A stretch of DNA of 64,000 nt from Vulcanimicrobiota bacterium (lineage in GTDB: Bacteria > Vulcanimicrobiota > Vulcanimicrobiia > Vulcanimicrobiales > Vulcanimicrobiaceae). A program made the translations under genes and the position numbers. The notes below the pieces were generated by a model. That model made no database searches. It was given only the letters and a program-made list of their open reading frames with translations, and was not told the DNA's origin. Below, in pieces: positions 33,261-42,985 of this stretch (positions are counted from its first letter, which is position 1; each line of letters opens with the position of its first letter). The DNA is taken from the NCBI GenBank assembly GCA_003151115.1, contig PLWS01000002.1:248001-312000 (forward strand), in the 5' to 3' direction.

Positions 33261-34961
33261 TTAGCGTTCTAGCCTTTCTAATGATGCGCCGCGCAGATTG
33301 TCGAAGCGTTCGCCTTCTTGGGAAGGCAACGTGAGCAAAGCAAGGGCGCTTCCAACCCTATGCGTCAGCGTCGTGAGCGTTTCGACTTCCCCCGGTAAGT
33401 AGTGCGTGCGATCGTGTTTCGGCCCGCAAGCGATGAAACCGATCAGATGTCCCCGCGCTGTCATCGGCGAGAGCAGTGCGCCTCGAAATGCGTGACGCGG
33501 CTCGTCGCATTCGAAGGCCTCGTGCCAGCGCCGTAAGCGCAACACCGCAAAATCGTCAGCGGCAAGGAGCGCTGGACTGGAGTCTGTTCCCGGCGTGGCG
33601 CGCACATATGACGAACTGTCCGCAGTGTAGATGGCGACGTATTCGCTCTCCAGCCGCGCGTCCAGCGCTTCGTGCGTTTGGCTGAGCAAACGCTGCGGAT
33701 CGGAGATTAGATCGGTCTCTAGCGCGAACCGGCGAAGTGCCTGCAGCGCAAGCGTTTGCGTGCGGAAAACAACGCTATTAAGAAACGCCTCGATTCTCCG
33801 TTGGGCCATCGATAGGCCGGCGCCCAAGACGAGCGCCAGCGCAAGCTCGGCAAACAATGTAAATCGCGACGCGCTGATCCAGCGGCCGAATCCCCAATCG
33901 ATCAGCGCGAGCACACCGATGCTCAGCGACATCATTCCGGCGTACATGAGCGCGCGGCTGACAATGAAGCGAACGTCGAACAGGCGGTGCTTGAGTACGG
34001 TATAGGCCAGTGCAATCGGCGCAAATACTTCACACGCTTGCGCAAGATTCATGGTGGCCACGCCGGGAAAGACGCTCGTTGCGCTCCAAACAAACTGCAC
34101 CGCCAGGAAAGGCAAGAATGCGACGGTGAAGGCGGCGACCACCCACCGCAGCCGGTTCCGATTCGCCGAATCGGCGGTGGCGTAACGGACGATCAGGATC
34201 GCGACACCTGCCGCATAGATCGCGTCGGTCAGCGCGTTGTGAAGGTTTCCCGGTCGAATCCACGCTGGCGCCGGGGCGCCTGCAATGATATACGCCAGTA
34301 ACTGATATATGCCCCAAGCCGCAATTGCGGGCGTGACGGCGAAAAGTAAGACGCGCTCCGCCCAGAGCGTGATCGGCTTCAACTTCACGTCGGGGAAACG
34401 CAGCGAGAACGAAACGAAGGCAGCGGGCGATATCGCTCCGGCAAGTGCCATGAGAATCATGATGCCAACGAGCAGTTGCGGCGAGACCTCCTTCACGAGG
34501 GCTCCGTACGAGCAAAAACTATAAGCGAAGCCGTAAAACGCCCATGTTGCCGGCATCGGCCGAAGGAGAACCAGCGCTGCCGCGAGCGCGATGAACGTAA
34601 GCAACGCGAGCACGGCGATCACGTCGGTGACATTGTCCAAAGTCGATCGGCGATGCGTATGCGCGTGCAGTGTTACCGTGCGTCCCGATGCGAGCGGCAA
34701 ACGCACAACGAGTCCCTCCGGCACCACGCCCATATACCTAGCTCGTTCGAGCGGCTGCAAGCGCTTGAGCTCGACACGATCGCCGACGTGCAGTCCCGCC
34801 GCTTCCGCCACGCGGTCGACGCTCTTGATGGTGCCGTGCGGATCGACGTCCAGTCCAAAAGACGAAAATGGATGCAACGGCAACATGAGGTCCGGCCCGA
34901 CCATCAGCATCGCGATTGCGGTGAAGGCGAGAATGAACGCGGTCCTTACTATTCGCGTCAT
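33261..34961 (-). CDS. Membrane sensor protein with N-terminal PDZ-like and C-terminal GAF-like domains
   Basis: 566 residues. A membrane segment (about 8-27) precedes a periplasmic PDZ-like region (FGLDVDPHGTIKSVDRVAE, GDRVELKRL, about 35-100). About eight membrane helices follow (about 110-365), including LKHRLFDVRFIVSRALMYAG, typical of ComP-like receptor histidine kinases. A GAF-like domain spans about 390-545 (SQTHEALDARLESEYVAIYT, ALLSPMTARGHLIGFIACGP). No His-kinase H box or ATPase domain follows, so it is a sensor without an output domain. It may signal through a separate partner. Function is inference. Confidence 0.7.
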   Translation of the reverse strand: MTRIVRTAFILAFTAIAMLMVGPDLMLPLHPFSSFGLDVDPHGTIKSVDRVAEAAGLHVGDRVELKRLQPLERARYMGVVPEGLVVRLPLASGRTVTLHAHTHRRSTLDNVTDVIAVLALLTFIALAAALVLLRPMPATWAFYGFAYSFCSYGALVKEVSPQLLVGIMILMALAGAISPAAFVSFSLRFPDVKLKPITLWAERVLLFAVTPAIAAWGIYQLLAYIIAGAPAPAWIRPGNLHNALTDAIYAAGVAILIVRYATADSANRNRLRWVVAAFTVAFLPFLAVQFVWSATSVFPGVATMNLAQACEVFAPIALAYTVLKHRLFDVRFIVSRALMYAGMMSLSIGVLALIDWGFGRWISASRFTLFAELALALVLGAGLSMAQRRIEAFLNSVVFRTQTLALQALRRFALETDLISDPQRLLSQTHEALDARLESEYVAIYTADSSSYVRATPGTDSSPALLAADDFAVLRLRRWHEAFECDEPRHAFRGALLSPMTARGHLIGFIACGPKHDRTHYLPGEVETLTTLTHRVGSALALLTLPSQEGERFDNLRGASLERLER

Positions 34962-34995
34962 GCTAGGTCCGTTTTCAACACGAGCTTGGCGTAGG

Positions 34996-36543
34996 TTAGC
35001 GCCGTGGGTTGATCACGAAGTTGGTTGCAGGTACCCTTCTGACGCAGCTCGTGTCCGCCCGGTTCAGCAGATCGAAGAAGGACCTGACGATTTTATACGC
35101 GCAGGCGTTTGCCGCGGTCGAGGGGCTGCCGAACGCAACGTGTGCAACGTTCGGAATGGTCACAACCGTAGCATTCGTGAGCGTGCGCGCCACATAGGGA
35201 CCGAACGATGGCGCGGTTTGAGCGTCGTACTGGGCGGAAATGACGAGCGTCGGTATGCTGCTTCGCGTTACTGCTCGCACTAACGGAGAAACGGTCGGCA
35301 CGTTCCAGTCGCGGCAGTTCTCGCGCATGAACGGCAAGTTGGGTGCGTTTTTCAAGATTGAATTCGGAAACGTCGGAAACGCGCGCCGTCCCGCTTCGAT
35401 AACGCTCTGTTCGGTTTCGTACGGCACCCACTCACCGCAGGAGATGCTATTAAACAGGCCGTTACTTAACACGCCAATGCCGGCGGGGTCCAGCTTTGGC
35501 GCTGCCCACGTTGAAGCGATCGGCGCCGGATCGCCATGCGCGAGTGCGTCGAACGATGACGGAAGTTTTGCGGCGATGTGCGTACCGGGCGACACGGCCC
35601 ATTGCACGAGCATGCCGCCGCTGATCTTCACGTTCACGGTCCCCGAATGGCCCGGCACTTTGACCTTGACCGTCTTAGGCGACTTCTCGTACTGGAGTAC
35701 GAGTCGTCGAAATGTCGCGCCTATATCCCCGTAACGCTGACGGCACCGAAGCTGCCGCCGACACGCTTCGAAAACTGCGTTGATTCCTTCGCCTGCGGTT
35801 TTCCATGTTCCGGCGCCGCCTGCAAGAGACGGCGGAAAAACGCCGTCAATGCCAACGGATCGAATGCCTTGCGGGTGTTGGCGCATGTACGTCAGCGCGA
35901 GGTCGGTTCCGTACGAGATGCCGTATACATTCCATTTCGCGATACGCAACGCAAGGCGCAAAGCTTCGAGGTCGTCAGCACTTTCGAGCGTGTTGTATGC
36001 GCCTAGATCCGCGGTCTTCCTCAACAGGTTGCGACGGCACTTGAGCGTCGCAACCGAATACGCGCGACCGGTTGCCGGTGAATCGTACGGCATGTTCAGT
36101 GTTTCTGCAGCCCATCGATCAACTGCGTCGCACGTCAGTTTCGGCTTTGCGGTATAGGTGCCGCGCTGCGACATGAAAATCACGTCACGATTGGCGTTCA
36201 GTTTTCCGGCTAACGCCATCGGAATTTCGGTGACCGCATCGTCGCCCGGGCCGCCCGCAAGCCAGATGATCGGATCGTTCTTTTTCTTCGGTGAGCTTGA
36301 CGAAATGATCGCGACCGAAAGACCGATCGTTTTTCCGCCGGGATGCCGCCGGTTTTCGGGGACGATGAGTTGTCCGCAGCGTGCGGTTTTTAATTCTGCT
36401 ATGACGTGAGGTGGACTCGGACACGGACCCGGAACGAATGACGAAGCCGCTGCGGTACTAGCTGCAGCAAAGAATGCACCTATGCTTAACGCTACAACGG
36501 CGCAGGCGAACGCGACGAACCATGCTACCAATTTCATTTTCAA
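34996..36543 (-). CDS. Secreted alpha/beta-hydrolase (tripeptidyl aminopeptidase-like), copy A
   Basis: 515 residues. Signal peptide about 1-34. The alpha/beta-hydrolase core has the oxyanion segment WLAGGPGDDA, nucleophile elbow YGISYGTDLA, acid in SAQYDAQT and base in NVAHVAFG, so the Ser-Asp-His triad is intact. A TAP-like C-terminal domain with Cys pairs follows. Family members release tripeptides or hydrolyse esters in the periplasm. Its ATG overlaps the stop of copy B by 4 bp (ATGA), so the two are translationally coupled. The pair shares about the same length and motifs and arose by tandem duplication. Confidence 0.85.
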   Translation of the reverse strand: MKMKLVAWFVAFACAVVALSIGAFFAAASTAAASSFVPGPCPSPPHVIAELKTARCGQLIVPENRRHPGGKTIGLSVAIISSSSPKKKNDPIIWLAGGPGDDAVTEIPMALAGKLNANRDVIFMSQRGTYTAKPKLTCDAVDRWAAETLNMPYDSPATGRAYSVATLKCRRNLLRKTADLGAYNTLESADDLEALRLALRIAKWNVYGISYGTDLALTYMRQHPQGIRSVGIDGVFPPSLAGGAGTWKTAGEGINAVFEACRRQLRCRQRYGDIGATFRRLVLQYEKSPKTVKVKVPGHSGTVNVKISGGMLVQWAVSPGTHIAAKLPSSFDALAHGDPAPIASTWAAPKLDPAGIGVLSNGLFNSISCGEWVPYETEQSVIEAGRRAFPTFPNSILKNAPNLPFMRENCRDWNVPTVSPLVRAVTRSSIPTLVISAQYDAQTAPSFGPYVARTLTNATVVTIPNVAHVAFGSPSTAANACAYKIVRSFFDLLNRADTSCVRRVPATNFVINPRR

Positions 36544-38036
36544 ACCTTAAACTTCACTCCGGGTGTGCTAGGAGCGCACGACGTTTTGGGTGAGCGCGGG
36601 CGCGAAAGAAACGATTGGAAAATCTGTTGCGCGCATGGCGACTGCACGATCACCCAATGCCCGATACCGTTTATGCGCACATAGGTTGAGTTCGGCAGAA
36701 GGCTTGCAGCGTACCGTCCATACCGGGCGCCCGTCTTACCGTCGATCGCACCCGATACAACCAGCGTCGGGATATTGCTGCGCACTTTAACGCGTTGCGA
36801 CGCCGGTCCGACCGGAACGTTCCACGCCTTGCAGAGCTCGTGTTCGAACGGCATCTGCACGGCATTGATTAGGACCGACTCCGGGAAGGCGGGGAACTCA
36901 CGTTTTCCGGCGCGCAAAATGTCCGCGGACGATCCGTACGGCGCCCACTCCCGGCAAACGATACTTTGTGTCATGCCTTGCGCTTGTTCCGGAACGGCCG
37001 CTACGTGCGCTGACGCTGCGCGCGCTTGCAAGAAGGTTCGCGCATCGCCGTGCGCTAGCGCAGTAATTGCGGCCGGCATATCACCGGGCTTCGGCTGGTT
37101 GGCGACGATCATGTTCACAAGCGTTCCGCCGTCCAACACAACTTTCACGGCGGGGCCGCCGAGTGCCGGGACGACATTGCGGATCACCGGATGCGCCTCG
37201 AGTTGCACGACAAGTCGCGTGAACGTTTGCAAAAGATTCGGATACTTGCGGGCGCATTTGGGCTGTGCCTGACAGTCGCCAAAGATCGTTGTTATGCCCT
37301 CTCGCATGCTGCTCCACGTCCAGGGAAGGCCGACGATATCGGGCGGAACTGCTGAGTCGATAATCGCGGTGCGGATGCCGTCGGGGTGATCACGCATCAA
37401 CGATAGTGCAAGATCCGTCCCGTATGAATATCCGTACACGTTCCATTGACGAATGCCGAGCGCACGTCGAAGGTCAACAAAATCTTGTTCGTTTTCCGTC
37501 GTGTTGTAGGCACTGAGATCGATGCCTTTACTAACGAGCCGCCGGCGACATGCGGCGGCCGCGCCAGCCTGCGCGCGTCCAGTAGATGGCGCACCATACA
37601 CCAGACTGACTTGGCGTCCATAGTATTGGTCGAGTTCCGGGCAATTGAGGTCGGGATCGTCGTACAATGTGCCGCGCTGATTCACGATAATGACATCGCG
37701 ATTGCGGTTGATGCCGGCACGGTCCAAAAACGGCGTGTCGTGAATCGCGGCCTCGCCGGGGCCGCCCGCCATAAATACGATTGGGTCCGGGAGCGCGGGC
37801 TTTGAACGCGAGCGCAGAATCGCGACTTGCAGACGTATAGTCCTGCTGTTGCTGCTTGAACGGTTTTCCGGTACCAGCAAGAAACCGCACCGGGCATGCT
37901 TTAGCGCCTCAATCGGCTCCTGCATTTTCGGGCACGGTGCTGTTTCGAACCGCGGCATCGACGGCGCGTGATGACCTGCGCCGAGAAGCGGCGCCAGCAT
38001 CAGAAGGGCCAGGTAAACAGAACGCATTCCAAACAT
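36540..38036 (-). CDS. Secreted alpha/beta-hydrolase (tripeptidyl aminopeptidase-like), copy B
   Basis: 498 residues. Signal peptide about 1-20 (YLALLMLAPLLGAG). Motifs: FMAGGPGEAA (oxyanion), YGYSYGTDLA (nucleophile Ser), SGAIDGKTG (acid) and GIGHWVI (base). It is the upstream gene of a two-gene operon with copy A and is clearly paralogous (LVPENR..., NVYG.SYGTDLAL, CREWAPY/CGEWVPY). It acts in the periplasm or outside the cell on peptides or esters. Differences in the insert and C-terminal region suggest different substrates. Confidence 0.85.
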   Translation of the reverse strand: MFGMRSVYLALLMLAPLLGAGHHAPSMPRFETAPCPKMQEPIEALKHARCGFLLVPENRSSSNSRTIRLQVAILRSRSKPALPDPIVFMAGGPGEAAIHDTPFLDRAGINRNRDVIIVNQRGTLYDDPDLNCPELDQYYGRQVSLVYGAPSTGRAQAGAAAACRRRLVSKGIDLSAYNTTENEQDFVDLRRALGIRQWNVYGYSYGTDLALSLMRDHPDGIRTAIIDSAVPPDIVGLPWTWSSMREGITTIFGDCQAQPKCARKYPNLLQTFTRLVVQLEAHPVIRNVVPALGGPAVKVVLDGGTLVNMIVANQPKPGDMPAAITALAHGDARTFLQARAASAHVAAVPEQAQGMTQSIVCREWAPYGSSADILRAGKREFPAFPESVLINAVQMPFEHELCKAWNVPVGPASQRVKVRSNIPTLVVSGAIDGKTGARYGRYAASLLPNSTYVRINGIGHWVIVQSPCAQQIFQSFLSRPRSPKTSCAPSTPGVKFKV

Positions 38037-38207
38037 TGGACATACTGCTCCGTGGGATTACTAAACGCTGACTTGCTCGAGGTATTCCAGCGAGCCGCGG
38101 ATTCCTGGCGGTCATACCACTCTGTCCCTGGTTTGGCGTGCGGCTCTTGAACTGAAGCCGAATAGCTGTCGGCTGTCCTGAAAAGATTGATAGGAAATCG
38201 CTAACAG

Positions 38208-38237
38208 AAGGCCCGGCAGTGGCGCCGGGCCTTTTTA
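38208..38237. terminator. Intrinsic terminator
   Basis: AAGGCCCGGC-AGTGGC-GCCGGGCCTT forms a 10-bp perfect stem followed on the plus strand by TTTTT. It lies between the anti-sigma gene end (38273) and the hydrolase operon start (38036). On the minus strand it would end the sigma/anti-sigma transcript, though the T tract is weaker there. Confidence 0.75.
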
Positions 38238-38272
38238 TTGCGCCGCCCCGTTGGCGCCAACGTCCTTCCTCT

Positions 38273-39064
38273 CTAAGGCTTCAGCAGGTAGAGCTTCATC
38301 CTTGTCCCCGTGTTCGGTGCGTGCAGTTCGCGTCGCGGTAAGGCAATGCCGCGCATCGCGGCCTGAATGGCTTTGATTTCCGGTGCGCTAATTCCGTCGC
38401 TCTGCGTCGCCGTCATGACCTGACTACCGTTGCGCCATGCAAAGTGTTCGTGCTTCACGAGTACGGGCTGCCCATTGGACGCCAGACCGTCAGCTTCGAA
38501 CATGTATTTCGGTTGCGGCCCGTCCTGCGGATCGAACGGTTCCGCCATTAAGCCGAACGAACGGCCATCGGCACGGCGATAGCTAAAGGTCACTGACGGG
38601 GATCCGACGCTCCAGGAATGCGTTACCTTCGAGTAGACTCCCGTGGGAGTCATCTGGATTCTTGCGGAGACAACATCCTTCGGCAAGCCGGCCGGCGGAA
38701 CGATTGTGAAACCTACGCGCGACTGCGCGAGTGCAAGCGTTGCGTTACGCGATTGCGAGGACAGCGTCGAAACTAGCGATTTGGGCGCAGGTGGCGGCGC
38801 AATCCCCCCCAGCGCTTGCAAGGCCGCACGATAACGCGCTTCGATGGTTTGAACGAGTGCCGGAGAGATTGAAGGCAGAGCGATGACAAGCATAGCTATA
38901 ATCACGGCGACCGAGATCGCAAGGCGCAGATAACGCGAAGTGTAGCGCGGATGGGCTTTCTGCTGCAAAATTTTTCGTTGGATTTGGTGGAGTGTGACGG
39001 GCGGCGCGTCGATTCCGCGAATCATCGTATTCAAGCCCTCACGGATACGTGCATCACTGAACAT
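38273..39064 (-). CDS. Membrane-anchored putative anti-sigma factor
   Basis: About 263 residues from ATG 39064, which overlaps the stop of the sigma gene by 11 bp; an upstream start at 39112 lies inside that gene. The cytoplasmic N terminus is about 45 residues. One membrane helix (about 47-67, LRLAISVAVIIAMLVIAL) is followed by a periplasmic domain (VGFTIVPPAGLPKDVVSAR, SPSVTFSYRRADGRSFGLMA) like the sensor domains of ECF-linked anti-sigma proteins. Gene order and coupling are the main evidence. It probably sequesters the ECF factor until an envelope signal arrives. Confidence 0.7.
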   Translation of the reverse strand: MFSDARIREGLNTMIRGIDAPPVTLHQIQRKILQQKAHPRYTSRYLRLAISVAVIIAMLVIALPSISPALVQTIEARYRAALQALGGIAPPPAPKSLVSTLSSQSRNATLALAQSRVGFTIVPPAGLPKDVVSARIQMTPTGVYSKVTHSWSVGSPSVTFSYRRADGRSFGLMAEPFDPQDGPQPKYMFEADGLASNGQPVLVKHEHFAWRNGSQVMTATQSDGISAPEIKAIQAAMRGIALPRRELHAPNTGTRMKLYLLKP

Positions 39065-39608
39065 TCGGAAGTACCTCCTCGGAAGAGTGTATGGCCTGCG
39101 TCGTCGTGGCAAGGGCTTTACGCAACGCTCTACGCGCGAGCATCAGGTGGAAACGAACGGTGGACGACGGCAAACCCGTTGCCACAGCGATTTCACCACT
39201 GTTCAGACCCGCATAGTAATGAAGAAGAATCGCACCCCGCTGTACGACTGGAAGTGCGCCAAGCGCATTGTAGAGATCCAAGGCGTCGCTTTGATCGAAA
39301 TGAATTGCACGGTCGGTCAGCGGACCCAGCGTCAGCGTGGAAGGGCGGCGGCGCGCCGCCGTAATCGCCTGGTTGACGATGACCTTGTAGCTCCACGTGC
39401 GGAAAGTGCCGGCATGCTTGAGCATGGGCAACGAACGCGCGATTGAAGCGCACGCCTCTTGCGCGGCATCCTCTGCAAGACCCGGATCGCGAAGTATGCT
39501 GAGCGCTATCCGGTAGGCTTCCGGCCAAACGGCCGTGATAAGACGCTCGAGCGCATCACCACCGGACCGGGCGCTTTCGATAAATCCGATTTCCAGAGTT
39601 AATGGCAC
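39054..39608 (-). CDS. ECF-type RNA polymerase sigma factor
   Basis: 184 residues. Region 2 spans about 20-90 (VWPEAYRIALSILRDPGLAE, DAAQEAC, FRTWSYKVIVN) and region 4 about 110-165 (LPVVQRGAILLHYYAGLNSG, GLPSSTVRFHLMLARRALR). There is no region 1 or 3, as expected for the ECF class. It directs RNA polymerase to a small regulon, usually including its own operon. It is coupled to the downstream membrane protein, its likely antagonist. Confidence 0.92.
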   Translation of the reverse strand: MPLTLEIGFIESARSGGDALERLITAVWPEAYRIALSILRDPGLAEDAAQEACASIARSLPMLKHAGTFRTWSYKVIVNQAITAARRRPSTLTLGPLTDRAIHFDQSDALDLYNALGALPVVQRGAILLHYYAGLNSGEIAVATGLPSSTVRFHLMLARRALRKALATTTQAIHSSEEVLPNVQ

Positions 39609-39689
39609 GTTGGCGGCTCCATGTGGAAGGACCGTTTCCTATATAGACGCCACTAACCGCCCAAGTGTTGGCTGCCCCTTTCTGAAATC

Positions 39690-40652
<963 letters not shown>

Positions 40653-40675
40653 CGAAAAAACGCGGCCGGCCGGTC

Positions 40676-41458
40676 TTAGGGGAAGAGAATGACTGCCGGG
40701 CTATTCACGGCGCCGCCGTCGCGGATGTCGCTCTTGCCGGTGCGCGCGAAGAACGCGGCTGTCGCGGCGCCGCACAAGCTCAGTGCGACATCGAAGCGAT
40801 CCAGAAGAAACGGCGACGGATACTCCATCAGCAGTTCCGCTAACTGATACAGGCTCACCGGCGAGGTGATTCCCGCCACGATGGTATCTGTATTTTGGGC
40901 GATGAACGAGCGGCGAAAAAGGTCGTAAGTATGCGAACGCATGCCCATCCGGCCGCCCGGCTCGATGAAGAGCGGCCCGCTCTGCATCGCCGAGAATGGA
41001 TCCTTCACGTCGTCGACGTGCTCGATTGACACGCGACCATCAGCGTCCGCGACAGCGGCGCCCGTAAATTGCGTGTTCTTGGGTGAGAGCTGATGCCCGC
41101 CCACTACCAGCAAACCGTCGTACGCGAAAGAATTGCCTTGAAAGAAGCCGCCGTTAACCCCGATAATCGCGTTGTGCTTGTCGGCCAAATGCCAGAGCTG
41201 CGAGCCGCGAATCTCCATCTCGGAGCCCTGAACGATCTGCGCCCGCGTTACATTACGCAACAGCGACGCGAACAGTATCTGCACCTCCGGGCGGTCACCG
41301 CTACGGTAAAACCTGACCGACCGCACGAGACCGATGCGCGGATACGCGTATTCACCGTCGATCCTAAAATCCGCACTCGCGGCCCGCGCGATCTGCGGAA
41401 TGTTCGTTGCAGTCGCCACTGCACTCAGCGAGGCCAAGAACGACCTACGCGTACTCAT
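40676..41458 (-). CDS. Phosphodiester glycosidase (NAGPA-like) domain protein
   Basis: About 260 residues from ATG 41458. Twin-Arg-like signal STRRSFLASLSAVATA. The domain shows NAIIGVNGGFFQGN near 105, AMQSGPLFIEPGG near 170 and SPVSLYQLAELL near 215, as in the NAGPA family. Members act on GlcNAc-1-phosphodiester or related surface sugars. The usual NLDGGGSTAM motif is replaced by LSLCGAATAAFF, so activity may differ or be lost. Its ATG overlaps the stop of a degraded upstream frame (TGATG), indicating a former operon. Confidence 0.7.
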   Translation of the reverse strand: MSTRRSFLASLSAVATATNIPQIARAASADFRIDGEYAYPRIGLVRSVRFYRSGDRPEVQILFASLLRNVTRAQIVQGSEMEIRGSQLWHLADKHNAIIGVNGGFFQGNSFAYDGLLVVGGHQLSPKNTQFTGAAVADADGRVSIEHVDDVKDPFSAMQSGPLFIEPGGRMGMRSHTYDLFRRSFIAQNTDTIVAGITSPVSLYQLAELLMEYPSPFLLDRFDVALSLCGAATAAFFARTGKSDIRDGGAVNSPAVILFP

Positions 41459-41688
41459 CAGGCCTTGCCCGCTTCCATGGTTCGCAAGATGTCCACGTCG
41501 TTGCCGGCGATGATCGGACCATATCTCATGCCCCAATCGACCAAGACTTGGACGGATAGTTGCCGATCTCATCTCCAATTAATTTGGTCGAGGATCGCTC
41601 CGGTTTGCCCGTGAGCGGCGCCGAGAGCGCCCGCAAAGTGCTCGACCCAAAACTGCCGCCGCGGCAGCTCGCGTAAGCATAAGAGCAC
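41458..41688 (-). pseudogene. Degraded 3' end of an unidentified gene
   Basis: A minus-strand frame from GTG 41688 encodes ELPRRQFWVEHFAGALGAAH and continues to DQINWR. It then meets an in-frame TGA (41569-41571) and carries on with protein-like sequence (VLVDWGMRYGPIIAGNDVDI) to a second stop that overlaps the next gene's ATG. Both parts look coding, so the TGA is probably a nonsense mutation in a truncated gene. Family unknown. Confidence 0.35.
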
Positions 41689-41718
41689 GTGGGGGGCTAG
41701 GCGCAAAATAACTCCCAT

Positions 41719-42270
41719 ATGGACCGATGGCTACCGATTGAGACCGCGCGGCTCTTGCTGCGAGAGATACGACTTACGGATGAAGACGATGTCCACGAGT
41801 ACGCGAGCGACCCGTGCGTTTCGCGATTTGATTCTTGGGGCCCGAACACGCGCGAGAAAACGCACGAAGTCGTTACACGCTGGCTGAAACTCCAAGAAGT
41901 ATGGCCGCGCCCCGAAATCAATCTCGCCGTCGAACTCACCGGCGAACGCAAGCGCATCGGCACAATGAGACTGCAAATAAACGATCATGAGAAGGCATGC
42001 GCTTACATCGGGTATGCATTCAACCGGCGATACTGGAACCGGGGCTACGCAACGGAGGCGGCGCGAGCGCTGGTCGACGTCGCATTCCGAGATCTTCAAC
42101 TGCATCGGATTTGGGCTAGCTGCGACACGCGCAATATTGCGTCATGGCGAGTCATGGAAAAACTTGGCATGCGGCGCGAAGGTCACTTCGTCAAAGACGC
42201 GTTTCAGAAAGGCGAATGGCGGGATTCATATCTCTATGCAATCCTGGCTGACGAATGGCTCGCGGTCTGA
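41719..42270 (+). CDS. GNAT-family N-acetyltransferase (RimJ/RimL type)
   Basis: 183 residues. MDRWLPIETARLLLREIRLT at the start, acetyl-CoA-binding region NRRYWNRGYATEAARALVDV near 95-115, then HRIWASCDTRNIASWRVMEK and LGMRREGHF, the classic Rim-type ending. It transfers acetyl groups from acetyl-CoA to an amine, often a protein N terminus or small molecule; the substrate is unknown. It is followed 98 bp later by the single-TM gene. A fragment of a second GNAT gene is at 31476. Confidence 0.9.
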   Translation: MDRWLPIETARLLLREIRLTDEDDVHEYASDPCVSRFDSWGPNTREKTHEVVTRWLKLQEVWPRPEINLAVELTGERKRIGTMRLQINDHEKACAYIGYAFNRRYWNRGYATEAARALVDVAFRDLQLHRIWASCDTRNIASWRVMEKLGMRREGHFVKDAFQKGEWRDSYLYAILADEWLAV

Positions 42271-42368
42271 GGCGGAGGCAGCCAGAGTAGCGGCATCCCG
42301 CTGAGCCGGTTCAGCAAAGGAACAACGCGTCCGTTTCGTGCATGATGGCCCGGCGGAGGGAACACGGC

Positions 42369-42935
42369 ATGGGCTGGGATGGAATTGCGGCACTTGGCTC
42401 TATAGCCGGGGCGCTGATTTTGCTGGTCGGCGCGGTGGCGGCCGTGATTCAATTGAAACAGCTGCGTCTTGCGAATCAGATGGGAGGCTACCTCGATTTG
42501 ATGCGGCAGCTCAATTCGCCGGACATGGTTGCGGCTCGTGAGTACGTTGAGTCGCACGATTTCGAGGACGCGGAGGTCCTGCGCAAGGCATTTGCCGACG
42601 GGATCGATCACCGGGTGCTGATGATCGGAGGGTATTATCAAATAGTGTCCCGCCTCATCAACTTTGGTATCCTCGATCGCGATCTGTTTGCGCCGGTCGC
42701 TATGACCGCTCCAAGAGTCTGGCGCGCGCTGCGTCCCATCGCGTATGAAATGCGTGCGCGCAGTCCCGGAAATCCCCGCTGGATGGATATCGAGTTCCTT
42801 GTTTACAATACGCGGCAGATTCCACTTTCGGCGAAACGCTATTCGCCAGAATTCCGAGCGCGGGTCGGGTTAGACGACCAGCTCGAGGAGTGGTTACAAC
42901 AAACGGGAGAGGCGTCGATGCCCTCCGTCAAGTAA
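42369..42935 (+). CDS. Single-TM DUF4760-like protein (copy 2)
   Basis: 188 residues from ATG 42369, with GGAGG 9 bp upstream. The N-terminal membrane helix is at about 5-25 (ALGSIAGALILLVGAVAAVI). The helical domain has REYVESHDF, IGGYYQIVSRLINFGILDRD and RVWRALRPIAYEMR. The same order of elements is seen in the 30852-31442 protein. DUF4760 proteins are small membrane proteins of unknown function. Here it accompanies a GNAT gene. Confidence 0.7.
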   Translation: MGWDGIAALGSIAGALILLVGAVAAVIQLKQLRLANQMGGYLDLMRQLNSPDMVAAREYVESHDFEDAEVLRKAFADGIDHRVLMIGGYYQIVSRLINFGILDRDLFAPVAMTAPRVWRALRPIAYEMRARSPGNPRWMDIEFLVYNTRQIPLSAKRYSPEFRARVGLDDQLEEWLQQTGEASMPSVK

Positions 42936-42985
42936 CGTCCCGCGGACGGTCGTCAAATTGTTGCCGCGCATTTCTAGGTTGAGTG

